A DNA stretch of 64,000 nt. Source: Phycisphaerales bacterium. Lineage in GTDB: Bacteria > Planctomycetota > Phycisphaerae > Phycisphaerales > UBA1924. Each line of letters opens with the position of its first letter. Within the stretch, counting starts at the first letter, position 1. The stretch lies in the NCBI GenBank assembly GCA_020849615.1, contig JADLFW010000047.1, forward strand, positions 23,792 to 87,791, in the 5' to 3' direction. The position numbers and the translations under genes are program-made. The notes beneath the pieces are model-generated. The model did not search any database. It worked only from the letters and a program-made list of their open reading frames with translations, and had not been told where the DNA came from. Below are positions 15,088 to 23,154 of the stretch, in pieces.

Positions 15088-17103
15088 ATGGCCGATCTGA
15101 AGAATCTGAAGGGGATTTCCGCCGCGGACCGCAAGCTTCTCGAGCAGGCGGAGGAGTGGCTTGGCGCCGAGCCGACGAAGATGGGCCCGGTGAAGAACCT
15201 GTTCTGGGGCAACATCAAGGAGGAGTCGTACTTCCCGTACCCGAGCCCGGATGCGCGGGAGCAGGCGGAGTGCGACCAGCTGCTGGCGAGGCTGGATGAG
15301 TACCTGTCGAAGGAGCATCCGTCGATCCAGATCGACCAGGACCAGGAGGTCCCCAAGTGGGTGATCGACCGGCTGTTCGAGCTGGGGGTGCTGGGGATGA
15401 CGATCCCCAAGGAGTACGGCGGGCTGGGGATGGGGATCACCAGCTACAACCGGGTGCTGGAGCGGCTGGGGTTCTACTGCGGGTCGACGGCGGTGATGGT
15501 GTCGGCGCACCAGTCGATCGGGTGCAAGGCGGTGATGCTGTACGGGACGGAGGAGCAGAAGAAGCAGTGGCTGCCGCGGCTGGCGAAGGACTGGCTGAGC
15601 GCGTTCTGCCTGTCGGAGCCGAACGTGGGGTGCGATGCGGGGGGGCAGGAGACGAGGTGCGAGAAGTCGGCGGACGGCGAGCACTACATCCTGAACGGCG
15701 AGAAGAAGTGGGCGACATCGGGGGCGCTGTCGGGGCTGTTCACGGTGATGGCGAAGCAGAAGGTGAAGGACCCCAAGACCGGGAAGGAATCGGAGCGGGT
15801 GACCGCGCTGGTGTGCCACCCGTGGATGGAGGGGATCGACATCTACCAGAAGAACCGGAGCAAGTGCGGGATTCGGGGGACGTGGCAGGCGCGGATCCGG
15901 TTCAACAACGTGAAGGTGCCCAAGTTCCACCTGCTGGGGCAGGAGGGGCGGGGGCTGAACATCGCGCTGTCCTGCCTGAACTACGGGCGGTGCACGCTGT
16001 CGGCGGGGATGCTGGGGGGCGCGCGGCGGGTGCGGGACCAGGCGACGAAGTGGGCGACGACGCGGTACCAGTTCGGGGAGCCGCTGGCGACCAAGGAGCT
16101 GGTGAAGCAGATGATCGCGCGGATGGCGGCGATGGACTACGCCATCGACGCGGTGCTGTACATGACGACGGGGATGCTGGACCGCAAGGATGAGGACTTC
16201 CAGGTCGAGACGGCGCTGTGCAAGGTGTTCTGCTCGGAGATGGGCTGGCGGGTGGTGAACGACGGCATGCAGATCATGGGCGGCGAGTCGTACATGACGG
16301 AGAACGAGGTGGAGCGGGTGTTCCGGGACTCGCGGATCAACCTGATCGTGGAGGGCGCCAACGAGGTGATGCAGTCGTACATCTTCGGGTACGGCGGCAA
16401 GCAGCTGGCGGAGCAGATGCTGGGGGTGAAGACGGCGCTGCTGAAGGACTCGGATGAGCCGCTGGGGGCGTACCTGGCGAAGGCGGTCAAGAACAGCTTC
16501 AATATGCGGATCATGAAGCTGGCGATCCCGCTGGGGCTGGAGGTGTACCTGGGGATCCGGAGGCGGATGCCGAGGGTGACCAAGGTGCTGCCGGAGCTGC
16601 GGGAGCCGGCGGAGCGGCTGGCCCGGCTGGTGCGGGAGCACACGTACCAGTTCAAGATCATGAGCAAGAAGTGGGATGTGAAGATGCTGGACCGGCAGGC
16701 GGTGCAGGCCCGGCTGGCGGACATGGCGATGTGGCTGCACGCGTGGGCGTGCACGCTGAGCAAGTTGGATGCGGAGATCCGGGCGCACAAGGGGAACGGG
16801 GCGGACCTGGAGTGGGCGCGGGACAAGGCGGCGGCGCTGCACTTCTTCGACATGGCGGAGTCGGCGGTCAACATCTGCATCAAGCAGCTCTACGAGAATC
16901 CGGATGAGTCGATGCTGAGGGCGGCGGATGCGGCGATCGCGCACATCGAGTCGCTGCCGCCGGATGAGTTCATCATCCCGGAGAAGACGCCGACCGGGCA
17001 GCGGGGCAAGGGGCGGCTGGCCCGGCAGGATTTCATCAAGCAGTTCGCCGGGGAGAAGCACTCGGTGGGCGAGATGCAGGCGATGAGCGCGCAGCGGGCC
17101 TGA
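15088..17103 (+). CDS. Acyl-CoA dehydrogenase, long form
   Basis: A 671-residue FAD-dependent acyl-CoA dehydrogenase. The N-terminal helical domain has GMTIPKEYGGLGMG. The middle beta domain has FCLSEPNVGCDAG and YILNGEKKWATSG, the flavin-contact segments. The catalytic-base region reads NLIVEGANEVMQSYIFGYGG. After the standard core (about 430 residues) there are a further 200 mostly helical residues, as in VLCAD/ACAD9-type enzymes that act on long chains or bind membranes. It probably oxidises an acyl-CoA for the adjacent crotonases; chain length is not decided by sequence. GAGGG lies about ten bases before ATG 15088; the longer frame upstream overlaps crotonase 3. A strong terminator follows. 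Confidence 0.85.
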   Translation: MADLKNLKGISAADRKLLEQAEEWLGAEPTKMGPVKNLFWGNIKEESYFPYPSPDAREQAECDQLLARLDEYLSKEHPSIQIDQDQEVPKWVIDRLFELGVLGMTIPKEYGGLGMGITSYNRVLERLGFYCGSTAVMVSAHQSIGCKAVMLYGTEEQKKQWLPRLAKDWLSAFCLSEPNVGCDAGGQETRCEKSADGEHYILNGEKKWATSGALSGLFTVMAKQKVKDPKTGKESERVTALVCHPWMEGIDIYQKNRSKCGIRGTWQARIRFNNVKVPKFHLLGQEGRGLNIALSCLNYGRCTLSAGMLGGARRVRDQATKWATTRYQFGEPLATKELVKQMIARMAAMDYAIDAVLYMTTGMLDRKDEDFQVETALCKVFCSEMGWRVVNDGMQIMGGESYMTENEVERVFRDSRINLIVEGANEVMQSYIFGYGGKQLAEQMLGVKTALLKDSDEPLGAYLAKAVKNSFNMRIMKLAIPLGLEVYLGIRRRMPRVTKVLPELREPAERLARLVREHTYQFKIMSKKWDVKMLDRQAVQARLADMAMWLHAWACTLSKLDAEIRAHKGNGADLEWARDKAAALHFFDMAESAVNICIKQLYENPDESMLRAADAAIAHIESLPPDEFIIPEKTPTGQRGKGRLARQDFIKQFAGEKHSVGEMQAMSAQRA

Positions 17104-17136
17104 GGCCCGGCGCTTCGGGAGATGGAAACCCCGGAA

Positions 17137-17162
17137 CCCCGCGGCGGCCGCGGGGTTTTTTC
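17137..17162 (+). terminator. Intrinsic terminator of the acyl-CoA operon
   Basis: Perfect stem CCCCGCGG-CGG-CCGCGGGG (17137-17155) followed by a T-run, 33 bases after the acyl-CoA dehydrogenase stop. A classical rho-independent terminator closing the run that begins with the aminotransferase. Confidence 0.9.
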
Positions 17163-17379
17163 TGCGCCGGCCCGGGTGAGGCCCGGGGGGTGCGATGGGC
17201 GCGCGGCCCGATGAGATGCGTGGCTTTGATGGGCTGCGCCGGGAAGCGGCGAGCGGGGTATATTGCGGGTGCACACGGACGTTCTCGGGGACCGGGCGTG
17301 AAGGCGGGGCGCGCCCGGCGGAAGTGGCGGCGGGAGCGGCTCCCTCCGGAGGGGAGAAGGTCCGCCGCGGGAGCGTGCC

Positions 17380-19530
17380 ATGCAGGCGTCACCCGCGTGC
17401 TCGTTGTGTGTTGCGCCGGCGGCCGGCGGGTTCCTTTCGGAGCTGTTCTCCGCGGACTTCGTGCCGCGGGCCCAGTGCGTGGGGGACCGGGCGGAGATCA
17501 TCTGGCTGCACGTGCTATCGGATGGCGTGATCGCCCTGGCATACTTCTCGATCCCGCTGGCGCTGGCGCACTTCGTGAGGCGGCGGCGGGATGTTGCGTT
17601 TCCGGGGGTGTTCTGGCTGTTCGCGGCGTTCATCCTGGCGTGCGGGGCGACGCACGGGTTCGGGGTGGCGGCGTTCTGGTATCCGATGTACCGGCTGGAC
17701 GGGCTGGTGAAGGCGCTGACGGCGGGGCTGTCGATCACCACGGCGGCGGTGCTGTGGCGGCTGCTGCCGCGGGCGCTGTCGCTGCCGGGCCCATCGGAGC
17801 TGGCGCGGCTGAACGCCGAGCTGCGGGATGAGGTTGCGGAGCGGCGGCGGGCCGAGGCGCGGCTGGAGTCGGCGCGCGGGGGGCTGGAATCGAGGGTGGC
17901 GGAGCGGACGGGGGAGCTGGCGGAGGCGAATCGGCGGCTGGCGGCCGGGCTGGCGGAGAAGGAGGTCGCGGAGGAGGCGCTCAAGGAGAGCCGGCAGCGG
18001 CTGCAGCAGAAGCTGGCGGAGATCGAGTCGCTGTACAGCGGAGCGCCGGTCGGGCTGTGCTTCGTGGACTGCGAGGCCCGGCTGGTACGGGCCAACGCGA
18101 TGCTCGCTGACATCGCGGGGGCGACGGTCCGGGACGGGGTGGGGCGGCCGATCGGGGATGCGCTGGCGGGGACGGGGGCGTTGCTGGAGGCCGAGTGCCG
18201 GCGGGTGATCGAGAGCGGGAAGGGATCGGCGGAGCGGCTACTGCGGGTGACGGTCGGCCCGTCGAGGCGGGAGCGGCGGTGGCTGCTGAGCTCCGGCCCG
18301 GTGCGTGATGAGGATGGGACGCTGCTGGGGGTGAACGTGCTGGTGCAGGATGTGACGGAGCGGCAGCTGATGGAGGAGCGGCTGCGGCAGAGCCAGAAGA
18401 CCGAGGCGGTGGGCCAGCTGGCGGCGGGGATTGCGCACGAGATCAACAACTCGCTGACGGCGATCTACGGGTACCTGAGCCTGGCCCGGGCGCAGGTCCC
18501 GGCGGCGCACGCGGCGACGGATCATCTGGACCGTGTGCTGATGGCGGCGGAGCAGGCGGGGCACATCACCAAGGCGCTGCTGACGTTCTCGAGGAACGAC
18601 CCGGCGGCGCGGTCGCCGGTTGAGCTGCGGCTGGTGGTGGAGCAGGCGATCACGCTGTTCAGCGGGCTGACGCCGGCGAGCATCCGCGTGGAGGCGGAAA
18701 CGGCGGAGGCGGAGGGGCTGATGGTGCGCGGGGACTCCACCCAGCTTCAGCAGGTGGTGCTGAATCTGGCGATCAACGCGCGGGATGCGATGCCGCAGGG
18801 GGGGACGCTGCGGGTGCGGGTGGGCACCGGCCCGCGGGAGGGCGGGGAGGAGGGGCTGGGGTTTGTGCGGCTGACGATCCAGGACACGGGGGTGGGGATG
18901 ACGCGGGAGGTGCGGGACCGGGTGTTCGAGCCGTTCTTCACGACCAAGGCGCGTGGGCACGGGACGGGGCTGGGGACTTCGGTCGTGCACGGGATCGTGA
19001 CCTCGCACGGGGGGGAGATCGAGGTGGAGTCATCGCCGAACCGGGGGACGACGTTCACGATCGACCTGCCGAGGTGCGCAGGGACGGGCCCGGCTTCGCG
19101 GGCAGGGTCGGCGGGGGAGAACGGCGAGCGTGCGGCGGGGACGGTGGTGCTGGCGGAGGACAACCGGTCGATCCGGGAGCTGCTGGCCCGGTCGCTGCGG
19201 GAGGCCGGGTTCACGGTGCTGGAGGCCAAGGATGGGCAGGAGCTGCTGGACCGGGTGATGGCGATGGAGATATCGGGGGCGGCGATCGCGGCGCTGGTGC
19301 TGGATGTGGATATGCCGGTGCGGAGCGGGGTGGAGTGTCTGCGACTGCTGCGGGGGCGGGGGCAGATGGCGCCGGTGGTGATGATCACGGGCGGCCCGGC
19401 GGGGGAGGCGGAGCGGGAGCCGCGGACGCGGGTGCTGCGCAAGCCGTTCCACATGCGAGACCTTGTGGCGGCGGTGCGGGAGGCGGTGGCGATGGCGCGG
19501 GCGGGCGCTGGAAACGGGCCGCGGGTCTGA
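17380..19530 (+). CDS. Hybrid histidine kinase with ethylene-receptor-like membrane domain
   Basis: A 716-residue membrane sensor kinase. The N-terminus holds three hydrophobic segments (about 42-65, 74-95, 105-130). They contain LSDGVIALAYFSIP and ILACGATH: Asp48, Tyr55, Cys88 and His92 have the same spacing as Asp25, Tyr32, Cys65 and His69 of plant ETR1, where Cys and His bind the copper ion that senses ethylene. A coiled coil (about 135-205), a PAS-like domain (about 210-335), a HisKA domain with phospho-accepting His353 in GIAHEINN, a HATPase domain (NLAINARDAMP, DTGVGM, GTGLGTSVV), and a receiver domain (about 585-705, Asp642 in LDVDMP) follow. The output is presumably phosphotransfer to an unseen partner. 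GGGAG precedes the ATG; it stands alone. Confidence 0.9.
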   Translation: MQASPACSLCVAPAAGGFLSELFSADFVPRAQCVGDRAEIIWLHVLSDGVIALAYFSIPLALAHFVRRRRDVAFPGVFWLFAAFILACGATHGFGVAAFWYPMYRLDGLVKALTAGLSITTAAVLWRLLPRALSLPGPSELARLNAELRDEVAERRRAEARLESARGGLESRVAERTGELAEANRRLAAGLAEKEVAEEALKESRQRLQQKLAEIESLYSGAPVGLCFVDCEARLVRANAMLADIAGATVRDGVGRPIGDALAGTGALLEAECRRVIESGKGSAERLLRVTVGPSRRERRWLLSSGPVRDEDGTLLGVNVLVQDVTERQLMEERLRQSQKTEAVGQLAAGIAHEINNSLTAIYGYLSLARAQVPAAHAATDHLDRVLMAAEQAGHITKALLTFSRNDPAARSPVELRLVVEQAITLFSGLTPASIRVEAETAEAEGLMVRGDSTQLQQVVLNLAINARDAMPQGGTLRVRVGTGPREGGEEGLGFVRLTIQDTGVGMTREVRDRVFEPFFTTKARGHGTGLGTSVVHGIVTSHGGEIEVESSPNRGTTFTIDLPRCAGTGPASRAGSAGENGERAAGTVVLAEDNRSIRELLARSLREAGFTVLEAKDGQELLDRVMAMEISGAAIAALVLDVDMPVRSGVECLRLLRGRGQMAPVVMITGGPAGEAEREPRTRVLRKPFHMRDLVAAVREAVAMARAGAGNGPRV

Positions 19531-19739
19531 GGGAACGGGCGCCCGAGGAAGAGCCGTCCGGTTGGGGTCGCGGTCGGCAGGGTGAGCGGCGGCGAGCAGT
19601 TCGGGCAGGGGATTCTGGCGGCGGGGGCTGGGGTGGCCAGCGGGATGGGCGATCGGGGAGCGAGGATGGAAAGCGCGTGGCGCTGCTTCTTGAGGTGGGG
19701 TCGGCTACGCTAGGGAAGCACACCGCTCGGAGGCCCGTC

Positions 19740-20864
19740 ATGCCGATTCGGACCGCGTATACCGCCCAGATCGAGTACCTGCAGATCCTGGATGAGAACG
19801 GCCAGTTCGATGAGAAGCTGGGGAAGGACCTGCTGGCGCCGGAGGAGGTGGTGTTCCTGTACCAGCACATGGTGACGTGCCGGGCGCTGGATCAAATTGC
19901 TTTCAAGCTGCAGCGGTCGGGGCGGATGGGGACGTATCCGCAGAACAAGGGTCAGGAGGCGGCGGCGATCGGGTCGGGGTACGCGGCCAAGAAGGGGGTG
20001 GATTTCCTGGTGCCGTGCTACCGGGAGAACGCGGCCCTGTTCCTGCACGGGCTGCCGATGCACTACGTGCTGCTGCACTGGATGGGGGATGAGCGGGGGA
20101 ACAAGATCCCGGAGGGGGTGCAGCAGCTGCCGCTGTGCATCCCGATCGGGACGCAGATGCTGCACGCGACTGGGATCGCGTGGGCGTTCAAGATGAGGAA
20201 GGAGCCGCGGGTCGCGATCACGTACTTCGGGGATGGGGCGACCAGCGAGGGGGACTTCCACGAGGCGATGAACTTCGCGAGCACGTTCCAGGTGCCGTGC
20301 GTGTTCTTCTGCCAGAACAACCAGTGGGCGATCAGCGTGCCGCGGGAGACGCAGACGGCGAGCGAGACGATCGCGCAGAAGGCGATCGCGTACGGGATGC
20401 CGAGCATCCAGGTGGATGGCAACGACCTGTTCGCGGTCTTCAAGGCCAGCCGGGAGGCGATCGAGCGGGCGCGGGGCGGGGGTGGGCCGAGCTTGATCGA
20501 GGCGGTGACGTACCGGCTGGGCGACCACACAACGGCGGATGATGCGCGGCGGTACCGCGATGCGCAGGAGCTGGAGATGTGGCAGGGCAAGGACCCGATG
20601 ATCCGGCTGCGGAAGTACCTGGTGGACCGCGGGCTGTGGGATGATGAGAAGGAGGCCGCGCACCAGGAGAAGTCGAAGGCGATCGTGCAGGAGGTCGTGA
20701 AGGCGGCGGAGGGGATCGAGAAGCCGTCGATCGATGACATCTTCGACTTCACGTACGCGACGCTGCCGGCGGAGCTGGAGGCGCAGAAGCGGACGCTGCG
20801 GACGAGTTCGCTGGGGCAGGATCCGGAGCAGGCCGGGCTGCAGGGCGAGGCGCAGCGGGCGTAG
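19740..20864 (+). CDS. pdhA: 2-oxoacid dehydrogenase E1 component, alpha subunit (pyruvate dehydrogenase type)
   Basis: A 374-residue thiamine-diphosphate-binding subunit that with E1 beta decarboxylates a 2-oxoacid and acylates the lipoyl arm of E2. Landmarks are GRMGTYPQNKGQEA, the ThDP/Mg motif GDGATSEGDFHEAMNFA...NN (GDG to NN), and the phosphorylation-loop-like YRLGDHTTADDARRYR. These fit the PdhA type of Gram-positive and planctomycete bacteria better than branched-chain BkdA, though the nearby leucine-pathway genes keep branched-chain oxidation possible. GGAGG lies seven bases before ATG 19740. A 7-bp tandem repeat and a small gene separate it from E1 beta. Confidence 0.85.
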   Translation: MPIRTAYTAQIEYLQILDENGQFDEKLGKDLLAPEEVVFLYQHMVTCRALDQIAFKLQRSGRMGTYPQNKGQEAAAIGSGYAAKKGVDFLVPCYRENAALFLHGLPMHYVLLHWMGDERGNKIPEGVQQLPLCIPIGTQMLHATGIAWAFKMRKEPRVAITYFGDGATSEGDFHEAMNFASTFQVPCVFFCQNNQWAISVPRETQTASETIAQKAIAYGMPSIQVDGNDLFAVFKASREAIERARGGGGPSLIEAVTYRLGDHTTADDARRYRDAQELEMWQGKDPMIRLRKYLVDRGLWDDEKEAAHQEKSKAIVQEVVKAAEGIEKPSIDDIFDFTYATLPAELEAQKRTLRTSSLGQDPEQAGLQGEAQRA

Positions 20865-20870
20865 GGAACG

Positions 20871-20912
20871 GCGAATCGCGAATCGCGAATGGCGAATGGC
20901 GAATGGCGAATG
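20871..20912. repeat. Six tandem 7-bp repeats
   Basis: gcgaatc twice, then gcgaatg four times, without interruption, directly after the E1 alpha stop and before the small FlbD-like gene. A microsatellite of this kind can change copy number by slippage and alter spacing or translation coupling. Confidence 0.75.
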
Positions 20913-20928
20913 GGGTTGGGAGCAGGTC

Positions 20929-21156
20929 ATGCTGGTGAAGTTCCTCGACAAAGATGAAAAGCCGGTGTGGGTGAACCCGGTGCATGTGCGGTATCTGCAG
21001 GCCAAGGGCAAGGGCACGATGATCGTGCTCGGCATGTCGATGTACCTTCGGGTGACGGCGACGCCGGATGAGGCGGCGCAGGCGCTCAGCGAGGCGATGC
21101 CGGACCAGGTGCTGCTGGTGCCGGAGGGGGATGATGAGGTGGCGGCGGGGTCGTGA
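20929..21156 (+). CDS. Small FlbD-like beta protein
   Basis: A 75-residue protein (LVKFLDKDEKPVWVNP...) whose pattern, a short strand, then WVNPVHVRYL, a loop, GTMIVLGMSMYLRV and a helix, resembles the small flagellar FlbD fold that begins with K-x-x-x-NG-x-x-x-x-NP. No flagellar gene is nearby, so I would not call it FlbD. The start at 20929 has GGAG within the usual distance. It sits between the two E1 subunit genes, which suggests co-transcription with them, but any role in the dehydrogenase is unproven. Confidence 0.55.
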   Translation: MLVKFLDKDEKPVWVNPVHVRYLQAKGKGTMIVLGMSMYLRVTATPDEAAQALSEAMPDQVLLVPEGDDEVAAGS

Positions 21157-21170
21157 GCGGCGGGCCAGCG

Positions 21171-21211
21171 CAGCGATTTGAGAACTGAACGTTCAGACCA
21201 GCGATTTGAGA
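21171..21211. promoter_or_regulatory. 12-bp perfect palindrome flanked by 13-bp direct repeats
   Basis: CTGAACGTTCAG (21185-21196) is a perfect palindrome. It is flanked by two exact copies of cagcgatttgaga at 21171-21183 and 21199-21211. The unit lies 25-65 bases upstream of the E1 beta start. The layout suggests a dimeric regulator site or a duplicated leader; no regulator is identified. Confidence 0.4.
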
Positions 21212-21235
21212 TCAGTACCCGGAGCTGAGATTTCC

Positions 21236-22210
21236 ATGGCGAACCTGACTCTTGTGCAAGCGATCACCCTGGCCCTTCAGCAGGAGATGGAGAAGGATGA
21301 GCGCGTCGTCCTGCTGGGCGAGGATGTGGGGCTCAACGGCGGTGTGTTCCGCGTGACCGAGGGGTTGCAGAAGCGGTTCGGCCCGGACCGGGTGATCGAC
21401 ACGCCGCTGTCGGAGTCGGGGATCATGGGGACGGCGATCGGGCTGGCGATGGCGGGGATGCGGTCGATCCCCGAGATCCAGTTCGAGGGGTTCCTGGGCC
21501 CGGCGTATGACCAGCTGGTGAACCACGCGGCGAGGTATCGCAGCCGGACGCGCGGGGCGGTGACGGTGCCGATGACGGTGCGGGTGCCGGTGGGCGGGGG
21601 GATCCACGCTCCGGAGCTGCACAGCGATTCGCCGGAGGCGATCTACGCGCACAGCCCGGGGATCAAGGTGGTGATGCCGTGCACACCGCGGGATGCCAAG
21701 GGGCTCTTGATCTCGGCGATCCGCGACCCCGACCCCGTGATCTTCTTCGAGCCCAAGCGGGTCTACCGCTCGTTCCGAGAGGAAGTGCCGGAGGATGAGT
21801 ACACGATCCCGATCGGGCAGGCCAAGGTCGTCAACGAGGGGACGGACCTGACGGTGGTGACGTGGGGCGCGACGGTGTTCCAGTGCCTGGAGGCGATGGA
21901 CAACCTGCCGGAGGATGTGAGCATCGAGCTGGTGGATCTGCGGACGATCTACCCGCTGGATGTGGATACGGTGGTCCAGAGCGTGCAGAAGACGGGGCGG
22001 TGCGTAGTGGTGCACGAGGCGCCCAAGACGGCGGGGATGGGCGCGGAGATCAGCGCCCTGATCCAGGAGCACTGCTTCCTGCACCTCAAGGCACCGGTGC
22101 AGCGGGTGACGGGCTTCGACACGATGATGCCGTATTACAAGCTGGAGCTTGACTACCTGCCGGATGCCAAGAAGATCGGCGAGAGCGTGATGCAGACGCT
22201 GGCGTATTGA
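21236..22210 (+). CDS. pdhB: 2-oxoacid dehydrogenase E1 component, beta subunit
   Basis: A 324-residue partner of the E1 alpha subunit. Typical motifs are LLGEDVGLNGGVFRVT, DTPLSESGIMGTAIGLA, EIQFEGFLGPAYDQL, RVPVGGGIHAPELHSDSPEA and the C-terminal transketolase domain with GATVFQCLEA, SIELVDLRTIYPLD and VVVHEAPKTAGMGAEI. The length is normal for PdhB/BkdB. Start ATG 21236 has GGAG eleven bases upstream. The pair of E1 genes is followed at 23.7 kb by E2; no dihydrolipoamide dehydrogenase gene is in the window. Confidence 0.9.
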   Translation: MANLTLVQAITLALQQEMEKDERVVLLGEDVGLNGGVFRVTEGLQKRFGPDRVIDTPLSESGIMGTAIGLAMAGMRSIPEIQFEGFLGPAYDQLVNHAARYRSRTRGAVTVPMTVRVPVGGGIHAPELHSDSPEAIYAHSPGIKVVMPCTPRDAKGLLISAIRDPDPVIFFEPKRVYRSFREEVPEDEYTIPIGQAKVVNEGTDLTVVTWGATVFQCLEAMDNLPEDVSIELVDLRTIYPLDVDTVVQSVQKTGRCVVVHEAPKTAGMGAEISALIQEHCFLHLKAPVQRVTGFDTMMPYYKLELDYLPDAKKIGESVMQTLAY

Positions 22211-22272
22211 GATGAGACGGGGTAGGGAATGCGGTCGGGACGCCCGCGCCCCCGGTTCCCGCGTGCGGCGGG

Positions 22273-23088
22273 TCAGCCTTTGACGGGGACCAGGCCCGGG
22301 CCGGGGCGGGTCATGACGACCTTGGTGTAGGCCAGCTGGAATCCCATGCGGCGGACGTTGCGTTCGGTACCTTGGCCCGGCCGGCCGCCGATGGTGGCGA
22401 GTTTGGCGCCCTGTGAAGCCGCGTAGTTGAGGCGGTGGGCGATGAGGGCCTGCTGGATGCCGCGGCGGCGGAACTCGGGGAGGACGCTGAGGCCGAAGAG
22501 GCTGGTGATGGGCGGGGAGATCTCCATGCCGCCCGCCCCCACTACTTTCCCATCGAGAATGGCGACAGCGCCGCGGGAGCGGGGCCGGCGGATGATGTTG
22601 GCCGCGAGGGTGATGAACTCGGGTGGGAAGGGTTGGCCCGGCGGGGCGAAGCCGGAGCTGGCGACGCGGGCGAAGCGGTCGACGGCGGCATCATCGGCGG
22701 GGTTGACGAAGTCGAGCTTCAGATCGGCGGGCGCGCCCTGGACAGGGCGGACGGGCCGGGCCGGGTCGAGCTCGCGGAAGAAGACCATTTCCCAATCGGC
22801 GATGCGGAAGCCGGCATGGCCCAGCTCCGCGGTGAGGGAAGGATCGACGAAGGGGCAGACTTCGATGCGGGGTTCGCAGCCGGCGGAGGCGTAGTAGTCG
22901 ATGAGGTGGGCGATGTCGCCTGCGGTGACAGGCCCGGCGAGGCCCAGGCCGACAGCGCAGTTGTGCCAGGCGCCGGGGAAATCGCGAGCCAGGACGCCGC
23001 CGCACAGGCGTTCGAAGGTCTGGGCGCGCTCGGAGATCCCGCGGGCCTGGCGGAGTTCCTCGGTGCGGGCGATTTCGGAGAGTTCCAT
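22273..23088 (-). CDS. GNAT family N-acetyltransferase
   Basis: A 271-residue protein. The C-terminal half is a GNAT fold: VVGAGGMEISPPITSLFGLSVLPEFRRRG contains the acetyl-CoA-binding R/Q-x-x-G-x-G/A-type segment, then QQALIAHRLNYAASQGAKLATI. The N-terminal half looks like a degenerate second GNAT domain (PRIEVCPFVDPSLTAELGHAGF), a pattern known in two-domain GNATs. The substrate is unknown. AGGAG is six bases before ATG 23088. It reads against the surrounding dehydrogenase genes and probably has separate control; longer frames further upstream lie over another gene. Confidence 0.75.
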   Translation of the reverse strand: MELSEIARTEELRQARGISERAQTFERLCGGVLARDFPGAWHNCAVGLGLAGPVTAGDIAHLIDYYASAGCEPRIEVCPFVDPSLTAELGHAGFRIADWEMVFFRELDPARPVRPVQGAPADLKLDFVNPADDAAVDRFARVASSGFAPPGQPFPPEFITLAANIIRRPRSRGAVAILDGKVVGAGGMEISPPITSLFGLSVLPEFRRRGIQQALIAHRLNYAASQGAKLATIGGRPGQGTERNVRRMGFQLAYTKVVMTRPGPGLVPVKG

Positions 23089-23154
23089 GCGTGCTCCTGC
23101 GTGGGGCGCGGGGGGGCCGAAGGGCGGCCCGTATGCTACCGGGAGGAGGGCGTG

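Noticed and set aside
15064..17274. Very long open frame (736 residues) opposite the acyl-CoA dehydrogenase
   Set aside because: It is Leu/Arg/His/Pro-rich with no domain, and the plus strand encodes a complete, motif-rich enzyme. High GC content makes stop codons rare in antisense frames.
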